Assembly (NCBI GenBank): GCA_964536025.1
Contig: CAZHXA010000003.1
Location: 28,302-92,301, forward strand
Length of the DNA stretch: 64,000 nucleotides
Source of the DNA: RGIG4576 sp964536025
GTDB taxonomy: Bacteria > Bacteroidota > Bacteroidia > Bacteroidales > Muribaculaceae
Direction: 5' to 3'
Positions 7,158 to 16,306 of the stretch are shown here, in pieces. The first letter of the stretch is position 1; the number at the start of each line of letters is the position of its first letter. A program made the position numbers and the translations under genes. The notes below the pieces were generated by a model. That model saw only the letters and a program-made list of their open reading frames with translations. It ran no database searches and had not been told where the DNA came from.

Positions 7158-8381
7158 TCAACTTATAACGCTTAGTAAATAAGCACATTTTTGAGGATTG
7201 CCAAGAGTCTTACCTTTGTCGCAGGACAATTTTACGCAATCATGCCATTCTCGTGATTCAGTAATGCGACAACGCGTAAGTTTCACAACTATATTCATAG
7301 GGTTACATCCTAAAATATCACATGTTATATTTGTCCCCACACCATAACTGTCTTGTAAACGACCATTCACATATTTATGAATTTCGAGTGCCCTATTTAC
7401 ATCAAGTCCGTTACTGAAAATTACCTGTTTCCCAACAGGATCTATACCCAACGAACTATATTTTGCTATTATCTTTTCTATTTGTTCTTCTTCCACACCG
7501 CTATCGACACGCAGCCCTTTATACATCATTGCCATACGTTTTGATAAGTTATTAAAAAAGACCTTATCACCAAAAGCATCGTATAGAAAAACTCCGTTAT
7601 CTCCATCATAAACATCACTGAATTTTTTCATTACATTGTAATTACATTCAAAAACGCCACTTACGGTTTCTTCAAACATAACAAGTTGATGACTCATCGT
7701 TCCTACAGGAGTAAGATTGTGTTTCATCGCTAAATAAACATTACTCGTACCAATAAATTTACCTGTCCAAGCCAAAAATTCGCCATTTTCATCAATTATT
7801 CCACCGTCTTGGTAAAGTTTAGCTAATTCTCTTATTGTTATATCTTGATGTTCAAATGAAAAACGACGTCGTGTCCCCATATCACTCAAAACAAGTCCGT
7901 TAAGGAGAATTTTCCGACCTTTCTCCCTTGTACGTTCCAGTTCTGAATCCTTATTGTATTTATCCAAATCACCATTCAATCTATGAGCCAATTCCGAAAC
8001 AACCGACAAAACCGGCATCTCCCACATAATGGCAGAATGCCATTTACCTCTTATAATTACATTTAAATGACCTTCGTCATCTTGATTTATTGTCAATTCA
8101 TCGGGATTAAATCTATAACCTCTAAGAAATGTAAAATACCATTTAGGAAGATAATAACATTTACGTTGCATAAATGCAATTTCTTCATCAGTTATTATCA
8201 CATCTTTCATGTGATTCATTTGTTCTCGTAACAATGAATCAAATCCCAAAGGATAACAAGTATTATTACGGTCAAAAAAATTATATTCTACTTCAGCACG
8301 AGGATAAGTTTGCAAAACATAATATTGACATGTAAAAGTATACAAATCATTATCGGTAAAATGTGTTATTATCGGCTCCAT
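7158..8381 (-). CDS. pncB: Nicotinate phosphoribosyltransferase
   Basis: Cytoplasmic enzyme of NAD salvage that joins nicotinate to PRPP, with ATP, to give nicotinate mononucleotide. The 407 residues start MEPIITHFTDNDLYTFTCQY, the usual NAPRTase opening. The phosphohistidine region is seen as RRRFSFEHQD, the GTSNVYLAMKHNLTPVGTMSHQ block is the conserved substrate-binding region, and VDSG and FSNGLD follow in the C-terminal half. A longer frame could use a TTG four codons upstream, but the ATG at 8379-8381 is the natural start. It is the last gene of a probable minus-strand operon (acidic protein, rsmI, lipoprotein, permease, pncB) and ends one base from the menA stop. Confidence 0.93.
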   Translation of the reverse strand: MEPIITHFTDNDLYTFTCQYYVLQTYPRAEVEYNFFDRNNTCYPLGFDSLLREQMNHMKDVIITDEEIAFMQRKCYYLPKWYFTFLRGYRFNPDELTINQDDEGHLNVIIRGKWHSAIMWEMPVLSVVSELAHRLNGDLDKYNKDSELERTREKGRKILLNGLVLSDMGTRRRFSFEHQDITIRELAKLYQDGGIIDENGEFLAWTGKFIGTSNVYLAMKHNLTPVGTMSHQLVMFEETVSGVFECNYNVMKKFSDVYDGDNGVFLYDAFGDKVFFNNLSKRMAMMYKGLRVDSGVEEEQIEKIIAKYSSLGIDPVGKQVIFSNGLDVNRALEIHKYVNGRLQDSYGVGTNITCDILGCNPMNIVVKLTRCRITESREWHDCVKLSCDKGKTLGNPQKCAYLLSVIS

Positions 8382-8407
8382 AAGAACAAGCAAGAGTATT
8401 AATCGAT

Positions 8408-9502
8408 TTACTTTTTAACATCGGAAGGAAGATGTAATATATAACGCTTATAATAAGACACAAGTAATGCCGTAAGAGGTAATGCTATTATCAAACCTAT
8501 AAATCCAAGAAGAGAACCCCATATAGACAAAGACAAGAACACAAAGACCGGGTTCAGCCCCATTTCCTTCCCCATTATTCTTGGTGTCAAGAATAAATCT
8601 TGTATCATTTGCACAACACAATACACCACAACAACTTCACATAACATTATCCAGAAATTACCTCCTGTGGTTATGGAATCTACCAAACACAAGACCAAAG
8701 CAAGGGGAAATGATATTACTTGCAAATAAGGAACAAGATTCAAAACTCCAACAAATAACCCAAAGACCAAGCCCAAAGGCAATCCTACAATAACAAAACC
8801 TATACTATAAAGAATACCTACAAGGAATGCTATAAGAGACTGACCGCGGAAATAACGCTGCATAACATTACCTATATCTTGCAAAATCTGCCATGTTATG
8901 TCTTTATATCTATCAGGAATAGACTTATATAACCCACTTTTTATCTTTTCATAATCAATAAGCAAGAATACCAAATATAGCAATACGATAATCCAACTTA
9001 CAATAGTAAATACGATACTCAATGTAGAGCCTACAAAACTCCACGTATTATTAGCAGTTGTACTTATAAAATTTATCCATTGTTCTCTCGTTAGCAATTT
9101 CGATAAATCTTCTACATCTATGTGTGTTTTTATGAATTCATGAATTGTTTCCGACAAATATTTCCCATTGGTATTCATTTGATTATACTGTCGCAACATT
9201 TCTATTAATTCCTTGACTTCCGAAACAATAAAAGGCACGACAACATAAGAAACAATTGTTATAACAGCTACAATTTCAAGAAGCGTTATTATAGTGGAAA
9301 TAAGACGACTTTTAAGTCTTAACAATCGGCTATTAAACTTAACCAAAGGATTAAGCATATAAGCAAAAACACATGCCACAAGAAAAGGCAAAAGCACTTC
9401 TCTCAAATAATCCACAAGCAAAATACCACCTATCACACATCCCAAAACGATTACAAGACGCGTAACTCTATCAAGAGTAAAAGGTTTTGAAGCCGATTCC
9501 AT
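8408..9502 (-). CDS. AI-2E family transporter (PerM-like)
   Basis: A 364-residue inner-membrane protein of the AI-2E/PerM family. It opens with two paired helices (about residues 12-80), has a long soluble segment (residues 95-150), and continues with helices near 155-185 and 215-345, including the family stretch LVPYLQVISFPLALVL and a C-terminal block with LTPRIMGKEMGLNPVFVFLSLSIWGSLLGFIG. Members include autoinducer-2 exporters and putative Na+/H+ exchangers, so the substrate is not fixed by sequence. It sits 7 bases after the lipoprotein gene and 26 bases before pncB on the same strand, which points to one transcript but not to a shared function. Confidence 0.85.
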   Translation of the reverse strand: MESASKPFTLDRVTRLVIVLGCVIGGILLVDYLREVLLPFLVACVFAYMLNPLVKFNSRLLRLKSRLISTIITLLEIVAVITIVSYVVVPFIVSEVKELIEMLRQYNQMNTNGKYLSETIHEFIKTHIDVEDLSKLLTREQWINFISTTANNTWSFVGSTLSIVFTIVSWIIVLLYLVFLLIDYEKIKSGLYKSIPDRYKDITWQILQDIGNVMQRYFRGQSLIAFLVGILYSIGFVIVGLPLGLVFGLFVGVLNLVPYLQVISFPLALVLCLVDSITTGGNFWIMLCEVVVVYCVVQMIQDLFLTPRIMGKEMGLNPVFVFLSLSIWGSLLGFIGLIIALPLTALLVSYYKRYILHLPSDVKK

Positions 9503-9509
9503 AATAAAT

Positions 9510-10373
9510 TCAATCAGTTTGTACTATCAAATAATTCGATAAATCCCAAAATTTTGCAGAATTTGTTATATCAAGCACTTTAGTCCCATTTTTTTGCACT
9601 ATCCTATATGATTCATTAGGATGATTGCTTAAAACTTTAGCTTTCAAAGAATGTAAATTTATTGAAGATAACGTACGCTTATCGGCTTTTGTAAAATAAG
9701 ACTTTTCAAAATCACCTTCCATAATTTTGGTCTTACGCAAAAAACCGGTTTCAATAATATTATACTTTTTCAACTCCGATTTAGAGCCAATAACATAATA
9801 ACAAGTATTCAATTGGTTTGCCAACTGTACCGATTCTTCTTTTGCAACAAGTTTTTCTTGATTTACCGCATTATTTTCTTGTTTTAATGAATCAACAAGC
9901 AAATTTAAATCTTCAATTTCCACATGAGCGTTTTTCAAAGACTCTTGCAATTCCAAAATAGCATTTTCTTGAGTCTCTATTTGGTAACGCAAAGACTTGA
10001 TTGTGCGTTGCATCTCCGAATTAAAATTGGTAGATTTTTTCAATTTAGCCTCAAGAGCTTCCAGTTTTTTACGACGATCGAGCATCGCTTGTTGAATAAT
10101 CATCATATCAGTCCTGATTTGGTCCTTACGGTCAGGAGTTTCTTTACTCAAATCACCTGTAATAAGTTGCTCTACATCTTTTATTTGAGCCATCCCACTG
10201 CTTATCTCATTTAACAAGCCCAACAAACTGTCTTTTTCAGCATTTACAGTTTGTAATGAATCTGTAAGTTCCGTTTTTACATTAGCCGATTCTTCGGCTT
10301 TCTCTGTTGAATTACTGCAAGATGACAACAAAATTGAACCTACACATATACATAAAAAAGCTATATATTTCAT
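9510..10373 (-). CDS. Coiled-coil lipoprotein of unknown function
   Basis: A 287-residue predicted lipoprotein. The signal peptide ends in the lipobox LLSSC, putting the acylated Cys at about residue 19. Residues 25-190 are rich in heptads (for example LESKLKK-type and QETQENAILELQESL-like stretches) and are predicted coiled coil. The last 90 residues (from CYYVIGSKSELKKYNIIETGF) look like a small globular domain that I know from Bacteroidetes hypothetical proteins. The start overlaps the rsmI stop as ATGA, so translation is probably coupled. A structural or tethering role in the envelope is a guess; no enzymatic motif is seen. Confidence 0.75.
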   Translation of the reverse strand: MKYIAFLCICVGSILLSSCSNSTEKAEESANVKTELTDSLQTVNAEKDSLLGLLNEISSGMAQIKDVEQLITGDLSKETPDRKDQIRTDMMIIQQAMLDRRKKLEALEAKLKKSTNFNSEMQRTIKSLRYQIETQENAILELQESLKNAHVEIEDLNLLVDSLKQENNAVNQEKLVAKEESVQLANQLNTCYYVIGSKSELKKYNIIETGFLRKTKIMEGDFEKSYFTKADKRTLSSINLHSLKAKVLSNHPNESYRIVQKNGTKVLDITNSAKFWDLSNYLIVQTD

Positions 10374-11116
10374 AATACAAATGTATTTTGTATATTTTTA
10401 TTTTTAAATTTAGCGTATTTATCTGTTTTTTCAGTTTGCACCGGTATTTTACCTTCTACAACAATAACAATTTCACCACGAGGTGCGTTTGACGTAAAAT
10501 ATTCCACAAGCTCAGTTAAAGTTCCATTATGTGTGGTATTATGTACTTTAGATATTTCACGGCTCACAGAAGCCTCTCGATCTCCACCGAAATATTCAAC
10601 CAATTGTTGCAAAGTTTTTAACAATCTCATAGGAGATTCATATAAAATCATTGTACGTGGTTCCTCGGCAAGTTGTTGTAATCGTGTTACACGCCCTTTC
10701 TTCTGCGGAAGGAAACCTTCAAAACAGAATTTATCACAAGGCAAGCCGGAATTGACTAATGCCGGGACAAACGCTGTAGGACCGGGCAAACATTCCACCT
10801 CTATATTATTTCGACGACATTCTCTTACAAGTAAGAAACCGGGGTCTGAAATTGCCGGAGTACCTGCATCCGATACCAAAGCTATAACTTCACCAGCCTC
10901 AAGTCTTTCTATAATAGAATTTATAGTTTCATGTTCATTAAATTTGTGATGGCTTTGCATTCTTGTTTCTATTCCAAAATGTTTCATCAGCACACTACTT
11001 GTACGCGTGTCTTCGGCAAGTATTAAGCCTGCATTTTTTAACGTTTGCACAGCTCTCACACTCATATCGTCAAGATTACCTACCGGAGTAGGTACTATAT
11101 ATAATTTTCCTCCCAT
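10370..11116 (-). CDS. rsmI: 16S rRNA (cytidine1402-2'-O)-methyltransferase RsmI
   Basis: SAM-dependent methyltransferase of the tetrapyrrole-methylase fold that 2'-O-methylates C1402 in the ribosomal P-site region. The 248 residues begin GKLYIVPTPVGNLDDMS, followed by LILAEDTRTSSVLMKHF, ALVSDAGTPAISDPGF and CLPGPTAFVPALVNSGLP, all family signatures in the right order. ILYESPMRLLKTL and GEIVIVVEG follow in the C-terminal half. Its start overlaps the stop of the upstream acidic protein as TAATG, and its stop overlaps the downstream lipoprotein start as ATGA. The C-terminal tail is lysine- and asparagine-rich. Confidence 0.95.
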   Translation of the reverse strand: MGGKLYIVPTPVGNLDDMSVRAVQTLKNAGLILAEDTRTSSVLMKHFGIETRMQSHHKFNEHETINSIIERLEAGEVIALVSDAGTPAISDPGFLLVRECRRNNIEVECLPGPTAFVPALVNSGLPCDKFCFEGFLPQKKGRVTRLQQLAEEPRTMILYESPMRLLKTLQQLVEYFGGDREASVSREISKVHNTTHNGTLTELVEYFTSNAPRGEIVIVVEGKIPVQTEKTDKYAKFKNKNIQNTFVL

Positions 11117-11937
11117 TATAAAAAATGATTTCTTATTATAGTCATAAAATCAACTACTTCGGGCGATTCACGATCCCATTCCAAATCTCCATAAAAATAA
11201 TCTTCGGCTTCACTATAAGAATGCATAGCCTCAACCATATTTATGGTATTTCTCATTTCAACTTCACTATTTCCAAAAAGTTCGCGACGATAACGAAAAC
11301 GGTCATTTAACGAAAATGCTTTAGATAAATCTTTTGACATACTACGTTGCAAAGCCTCATCGAGTCTTATGATTTCTTCTCCATTTTCTTCAGTTTCTAT
11401 AAATTCGTTGTTAATTTCACGTTCCGGCTCTGCTTTTTCAGTAATATCACAAAAAGGGTCTAAATCTTCTACCTCAAGGACATCTTCATCTAAATATGTA
11501 GATTCAGAAGAATTTAATTCATCTCTATTTTCATCACTAAATTTGTCAACAGAGTCATATTCGGCAAATTCATCATATTCCACTTGAGAGGATTCTTCTT
11601 TTGTAGGATTCTCATTTTCAAAAACGGAAATGTGGTCATTCTCAATTTCCGGTTCATCGCTTACTTGAGGCTCTATTTCGTTTTTTTCCAATTCAGTATT
11701 CTCCTGAACATCTGTAACACTTAAGTCTTCAACACTTTTGAACTCTTCAGAATGTTTTTTATCAAATTCGTATAACTCAGGTGTACATAATTGAGCATAA
11801 TCATTTATACGTTGCACTTTTTTCTGCACCATCTCATACAAATAAGGTGTTGCATCAGCTCCATGATTATTTATAGCTAACAATAAACCCTCCAATTCGT
11901 ATACTTGTGATAAGAAATCCTCAATTACAGCTTCCAT
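11116..11937 (-). CDS. Acidic protein of unknown function upstream of rsmI
   Basis: A 273-residue soluble, strongly acidic protein with no signal peptide. Residues 1-50 (MEAVIEDFLSQVYELEGLL onward) are a helical N-terminal domain. Residues 55-180 are a low-complexity region very rich in Glu, Asp and Ser, probably disordered. Residues 185-273 form a second helical domain (RLDEALQRSMSKDLSKAFSLNDRFRYRRELF, then EAMHSYSEAEDYFYGDL). I recognise this two-domain layout from conserved Bacteroidales hypotheticals beside rsmI but know no function. The ATG at 11935-11937 is chosen because the -7 box TAACTTTG lies immediately upstream; a TTG start further out would fall inside that box. Confidence 0.7.
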   Translation of the reverse strand: MEAVIEDFLSQVYELEGLLLAINNHGADATPYLYEMVQKKVQRINDYAQLCTPELYEFDKKHSEEFKSVEDLSVTDVQENTELEKNEIEPQVSDEPEIENDHISVFENENPTKEESSQVEYDEFAEYDSVDKFSDENRDELNSSESTYLDEDVLEVEDLDPFCDITEKAEPEREINNEFIETEENGEEIIRLDEALQRSMSKDLSKAFSLNDRFRYRRELFGNSEVEMRNTINMVEAMHSYSEAEDYFYGDLEWDRESPEVVDFMTIIRNHFL

Positions 11938-11946
11938 ACTTAAATA

Positions 11947-11954
11947 CAAAGTTA
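11947..11954 (-). promoter_or_regulatory. -7 box of the rsmI-pncB operon
   Basis: Minus-strand TAACTTTG, 9 bases before the ATG at 11937. The spacing is short and suggests a very short leader. No convincing -33 element is seen. Confidence 0.5.
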
Positions 11955-11975
11955 GATATAATCAATAAAAACATT

Positions 11976-13454
11976 TTATTGCTTTTCGACTGAAAGTGCA
12001 GCGTCGATACCTACAAGCATTTCAGAAATCATTTTTTGTAGTTCAGATCTTGGACAAGTAAAACTATTTACAAGTACTCCAACTGTATATTTGGGTGCTT
12101 GAGCCGGATAATATCCTACATAACATTGCACATGGTTCATACTACCGGATTTTAATGCAAATTTACCTGCAGCAGGAGTTTTTGAAGTCAAGCTTCTCAC
12201 TGTACCGCTTGTTCCGGCAACAGGAAACAATTCATTAAAATTAATACCCTTTGATTGCAATTCCTTATAAGCCACCGAAAGCATATGAGTAAAAAATGAA
12301 ACTGGAGCTTTATTGGTTCGAGAAAGCCCACTACCATCAGACATAAACAAGCCTTCAACATCCAAACCTCTTTTTTTCCAAAAGTCTTTTACGATACTAA
12401 CACCATTATAAGCCGTTGGAGCTTTTCCTGAATTTGCCGCAATAGCACGCAAAAGGCACTCTGTATACATATTATCGCTACGTTCCAACAAAGATTTTAC
12501 AATTTCAATCAATTCAGGCGAAGTATAATCAAGCAATAACGTAGTAGAACCTTTTTCATCTTGCTCAACATTTTTATGTTTCACTTTAATACCGGCATTA
12601 TTCAATGCGACTTCCATACTATCACGAAGCAATAAGTCCGGTGAAGGATTAGCTATAGTAAGTTTACCTTTCCATGCCTTTATATTACCCATTAAATGCA
12701 AAATATCATCTTCCACATTCAAACGCATATCTATTCCATCAATCGAAATACTATCAGTCTCTGCCTCTATAACATTACAATGATTTTGCACTTTCAAATA
12801 GCTTTGAGTTTGGTCGGTATAGCAGTTGAATTTATCTTTGTCTATCTCCACATTAAGTTTTAATGTATTATCGGCAAAATTAAGAGCATGAATCGAAGCA
12901 CCGTAACCATAGCACAAATCATCAACCATCCAAGTAGCACGTGCATACGGCATAGGATAAGCACTTTCATCGGCTATAATATTCCCTTTTATTTCGTCTA
13001 TGCCCATTTCTTTTAATTTTAAAACAATCGATTCTATAAAAGATGGAGATTGAGGCATATAACGTGAATCCAATGTAGGATCTCCTCCTCCTTTTACAAT
13101 CAAGTCTCCTTCAATTTTACCATTTTTGTTTATCTTCCCATCAACAAAAACTTTAGTATGAAACTTAAAATCTTTTCCCAATAAATTAAGAGCAACAGAT
13201 GAAGTAACAGTCTTCATAGTAGAAGCTGTTATTTGAGATTGAAGAGCATTGGACTCTCCTATTGTTTTCATGCTATCTATACTCATAACACTCACACCAA
13301 CTGAACCATTACGCAAAGATGGTGCACTCATAAATTTATCTATAGCTTGTTGAGTTGTTAATATTGTATTTTCCGGACTTTGTTCTTGTGCATTTACCGT
13401 TAAAAATGAAAAACATGCACACGCAACAACTGTTATATAACGAAATATTTTCAT
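11976..13454 (-). CDS. dacB: D-Ala-D-Ala carboxypeptidase/endopeptidase (PBP4 family)
   Basis: Periplasmic class C penicillin-binding protein (peptidase S13) that trims or cleaves peptidoglycan cross-links. The 492 residues begin with a signal peptide ending in VNAQ. All three active-site motifs are visible: SxxK as STMK in QITASTMKTVTS (about residues 77-80), the second motif in SDGSGLSRTN (about residue 378), and KSG in GKFALKSGSMNH (about residue 445). The insert domain typical of PBP4 lies between the first and second motifs. The ATG at 13452-13454 begins the signal peptide; the upstream frame extension to a TTG lies within the promoter. It is separated from the acidic protein by 38 bases. 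Confidence 0.93.
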   Translation of the reverse strand: MKIFRYITVVACACFSFLTVNAQEQSPENTILTTQQAIDKFMSAPSLRNGSVGVSVMSIDSMKTIGESNALQSQITASTMKTVTSSVALNLLGKDFKFHTKVFVDGKINKNGKIEGDLIVKGGGDPTLDSRYMPQSPSFIESIVLKLKEMGIDEIKGNIIADESAYPMPYARATWMVDDLCYGYGASIHALNFADNTLKLNVEIDKDKFNCYTDQTQSYLKVQNHCNVIEAETDSISIDGIDMRLNVEDDILHLMGNIKAWKGKLTIANPSPDLLLRDSMEVALNNAGIKVKHKNVEQDEKGSTTLLLDYTSPELIEIVKSLLERSDNMYTECLLRAIAANSGKAPTAYNGVSIVKDFWKKRGLDVEGLFMSDGSGLSRTNKAPVSFFTHMLSVAYKELQSKGINFNELFPVAGTSGTVRSLTSKTPAAGKFALKSGSMNHVQCYVGYYPAQAPKYTVGVLVNSFTCPRSELQKMISEMLVGIDAALSVEKQ

Positions 13455-13481
13455 AGCTGTATGTTTAATTTTAAGTTCACA

Positions 13482-13511
13482 CAAAGATAGTACTTTACTT
13501 AAAAAAACAAA
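13482..13511 (-). promoter_or_regulatory. Promoter of dacB
   Basis: Minus-strand TTTG at 13508-13511, an 18-base spacer and TATCTTTG at 13482-13489; the spacer is slightly shorter than consensus. It lies 27 bases before the dacB ATG. Confidence 0.6.
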
Positions 13512-13532
13512 TCAATAATTACATTTAAATAA

Positions 13533-13569
13533 AAGAAGCCGAGATTTTTTCTTTAAAATCCGGCTTCTT
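13533..13569 (-). terminator. Terminator after the phosphodiester glycosidase pair
   Basis: AAGAAGCCG at 13533-13541 pairs with CGGCTTCTT at 13561-13569 around a 19-base loop, and a T-rich run follows on the minus strand. It starts 17 bases past the stop at 13587. Confidence 0.7.
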
Positions 13570-13586
13570 CATATTATGTTTTTTAG

Positions 13587-13868
13587 TTATTTAACAATCA
13601 ATCGTGCAACTTGTTTTTTACCGTTTTGTATTACACTTACTACATATATGCCTGCCGACATTCCGACAGTGGATATTTCTTCTCCGTTTCCGGTCTTTAT
13701 CAAGCTTCCGTTTATACTAAACACTGAATATTCTACCGGAGCATTGACATTTAGTTTTACAACTTCGCCTGAATTAACAGGGTTAGGACTGATTTGCAAA
13801 TCATTTGCTGACTTAACAACTGTCTCTACGCCACTGTTGCCCCCGGGAATACTATTATAAACCCATGC
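13587..13868. repeat. Near-identical 3' segment, copy in gene A
   Basis: About 282 bases that match 16025-16306 with roughly eight mismatches, about 97% identical. They encode the T9SS sorting tail and end where the two genes begin to diverge. Confidence 0.9.
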
Positions 13869-16013
13869 CATTCTTTTAAATTCAACATGATGTGTTGTTC
13901 CTGTTTTATCTGAGACCACCACATATATTTTATTGAAAACGAGTGGATAATTAGACATATCTTCCAAATCAATAATTCCACTCATTGGTATTGAAAATCT
14001 ATTAAGGGTATTAGCAGAAAAATTAACATCAAAATTATATTCTACCACTTCATTACCTTTTCTAATATTTGCAAAAAACACACTAATAGACTTCCAAGAC
14101 GCATCTCCAGGATTTATTTCAAGCACCAATGAATCAGGACGACTCCAAGTCAATAAATTCTTTGTCAATGTTATATAAACTTTTCTTGACGACGTTGTTG
14201 TATAATCAACAGCAAAACATCCATCTTCAATTGCCGACAATTTAGAATTTTCAATATTACTTACCGACAAATTCCATGAATTAGCATCAAGATCTTTATA
14301 GCGAGATAAAGGGATTTCTACATCCACAGCTATACTTTTTGAAAATTCTCCAACAGTTCCGGTTATTGTTGCTTTACCATTTTTCAAACCTTTAACAACA
14401 CCATTTTCATCAACAGTAGCAACAGATTCATTACTTGAAGTCCACTCAAAAGCTTTATTCTCTATAGCTATTTCTTGATTTCGTATAACTCCATATATAT
14501 CAACTTTATAATCTTTATAAGAATCTAACAGTACTCTTTCATGGCGAAAAACTGGTTCTTGAGTATCATCAACCGTCATAACTATATTGGTAGACAAACC
14601 ATTATAGGTAGCAGTCAACAAATGAGATCCCCCTCCATTTCCATACAAAGTAGAACCATTCTCTACTATTTCACCAAGTTCCGATGAACAAGATAAAGTT
14701 ACACCTCTCAAATCAGTATTAACCAAAACGCCGTATTTGTTATAGCCATAAAATTTAGGAGTATAAAATCCATATTTAGGCATTTCCTTTACCCAATCCA
14801 CAAAACGAATCTCAGCTATATTATTATCGGTTGGTGTTGTTGCAACTGCAAATAATGAATTTGTAACCGAACGTTCCATGCCTCCACTTGGAACGTTAAG
14901 AATACCAAGTTTTTGATGATATAACTCACTTGAAGCTCCTCCATCAAAATTCATAGCATCACTACATCCCACCTCACGCATTATATCGGCAAGAATTTTA
15001 GTCCTACAACCATCCGAAATATCGGAACGTCCATCCACAATAAGCATAACGACTTTCGTTCCTGTTTTGTCATAACCAACTGCCGTACGAGGTTCCTTGC
15101 TCGGTAAATGGCTTATGATATTTGCATCTTCCGTTTCAAGGACTTCGCCATTTTTCAAAATAGCAGGACAACCACCTACTGCCCAAGTTGGTTTTATTTC
15201 AGCTCCATTTAAAGATGCACTTAAAGTAATTTCCACTTCGTCACCATCAGCCAAACCCGCAACAAAATATTTTGCATTACCATGTCCTGACAAGACATAA
15301 GCACCTTCAGGTATCGACATATTTCCATCATTTGAAACAGCTCCGGTGATTTTCATCTTAACAGTCTTACCCAATGCAATGGTGGCTCCACTTTCTACCG
15401 GAGTAGCTATAACTTCAGAACCAAATTCATTGGTATCGGTACTTTTACCAAAACGAGAACTATATATAACAAGAAAATTAGTGGAACGTGATGCATTAAT
15501 TGCAGAAACATTATAACTTTGACCATTTGATTTTTTCACACTACCAGAAAACGTAAGTTTTCCAATATGTGGAGTTTTATTATCATCAAAAGATATTTCT
15601 GTCCACTTTGTATCGGTAGCATTATTATAAAGTTCCGAATTTAGAATATTTGTACCTATAGGAGTTCCTGTTGACATATCAAAGAAGTCGGCATTAACTC
15701 CTACAAAATATTGTGCACCCTCAACACTATTATCTTTAGATTGTCCCGATACAGAACGCATGGATTTTATAAGATTATTCGCTTTGGATACACGCATTTC
15801 CACATACGGATTTGATAAATCGGTTGTGGTATAGAACACTCTTAGGTTAGAACTACCGGAAACTTTCAAAGAAGTTTGAGTCGTACCGGGTCCCACTTTT
15901 GCATGATACAACGTATCAACAGTATGTGTTGTTCCTTGCAAAGACCACTTAGTGCCGGCAAAGGCACTAAACATGGTCATAGCAAGAACACTTAATGTTA
16001 TGATTTTTTTCAT
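13587..16013 (-). CDS. T9SS-exported phosphodiester glycosidase A
   Basis: An 808-residue secreted protein. A signal peptide (about residues 1-19) is followed by a NAGPA-type phosphodiester glycosidase domain (about 95-390), seen in GVNADFFD (about 105-112), LIVDGRSDISDGCR and FDGGASSELY (about 356-365). A bacterial Ig-like (BIG2) segment follows near 500-565 (SNESVATVDENGVVKGLKNGKATI), then a jelly-roll-like region, and a C-terminal T9SS type A sorting tail (about 735-808, with LQISPNPVNSG). The family hydrolyses sugar-1-phosphodiesters; the substrate here is unknown. The T9SS route to the surface is inferred from the tail. It lies 11 bases downstream of a paralogue whose tail is almost identical. 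Confidence 0.85.
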   Translation of the reverse strand: MKKIITLSVLAMTMFSAFAGTKWSLQGTTHTVDTLYHAKVGPGTTQTSLKVSGSSNLRVFYTTTDLSNPYVEMRVSKANNLIKSMRSVSGQSKDNSVEGAQYFVGVNADFFDMSTGTPIGTNILNSELYNNATDTKWTEISFDDNKTPHIGKLTFSGSVKKSNGQSYNVSAINASRSTNFLVIYSSRFGKSTDTNEFGSEVIATPVESGATIALGKTVKMKITGAVSNDGNMSIPEGAYVLSGHGNAKYFVAGLADGDEVEITLSASLNGAEIKPTWAVGGCPAILKNGEVLETEDANIISHLPSKEPRTAVGYDKTGTKVVMLIVDGRSDISDGCRTKILADIMREVGCSDAMNFDGGASSELYHQKLGILNVPSGGMERSVTNSLFAVATTPTDNNIAEIRFVDWVKEMPKYGFYTPKFYGYNKYGVLVNTDLRGVTLSCSSELGEIVENGSTLYGNGGGSHLLTATYNGLSTNIVMTVDDTQEPVFRHERVLLDSYKDYKVDIYGVIRNQEIAIENKAFEWTSSNESVATVDENGVVKGLKNGKATITGTVGEFSKSIAVDVEIPLSRYKDLDANSWNLSVSNIENSKLSAIEDGCFAVDYTTTSSRKVYITLTKNLLTWSRPDSLVLEINPGDASWKSISVFFANIRKGNEVVEYNFDVNFSANTLNRFSIPMSGIIDLEDMSNYPLVFNKIYVVVSDKTGTTHHVEFKRMAWVYNSIPGGNSGVETVVKSANDLQISPNPVNSGEVVKLNVNAPVEYSVFSINGSLIKTGNGEEISTVGMSAGIYVVSVIQNGKKQVARLIVK

Positions 16014-16024
16014 TTACATATTTA

Positions 16025-16306
16025 TTATTTAATAATCAATCGTGCAACTTGTTTTTTACCGTTTTGTATTACACTTACTACATATATGCCTGCCGACATT
16101 CCGACAGTGGATATTTCTTCTCCGTTTCCGGTCTTTATCAAGCTTCCGTTTATACTAAACACTGAATATTCTACCGGAGCATTGACCTTTAGTTTTACAA
16201 CTTCGCCTGAATTAACGGGGTTAGGACTGATTTGCAAATCATTTGTGGACTTAACAATTGTCTCTACGCCACTATTGCCCCCGGGAATACTATTATAAAC
16301 CCATGC
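16025..16306. repeat. Near-identical 3' segment, copy in gene B
   Basis: Counterpart of 13587-13868. The upstream coding sequences of the two genes are far less similar, so this tail was either copied between them recently or is held constant. Confidence 0.9.

Noticed and set aside
13455..13484. A TTG start that would lengthen DacB.
   Set aside because: The TTG is part of the -7 box TATCTTTG. The same pattern occurs at the FKBP gene and the acidic protein upstream of rsmI, so the ATG at the signal peptide or first domain was used.
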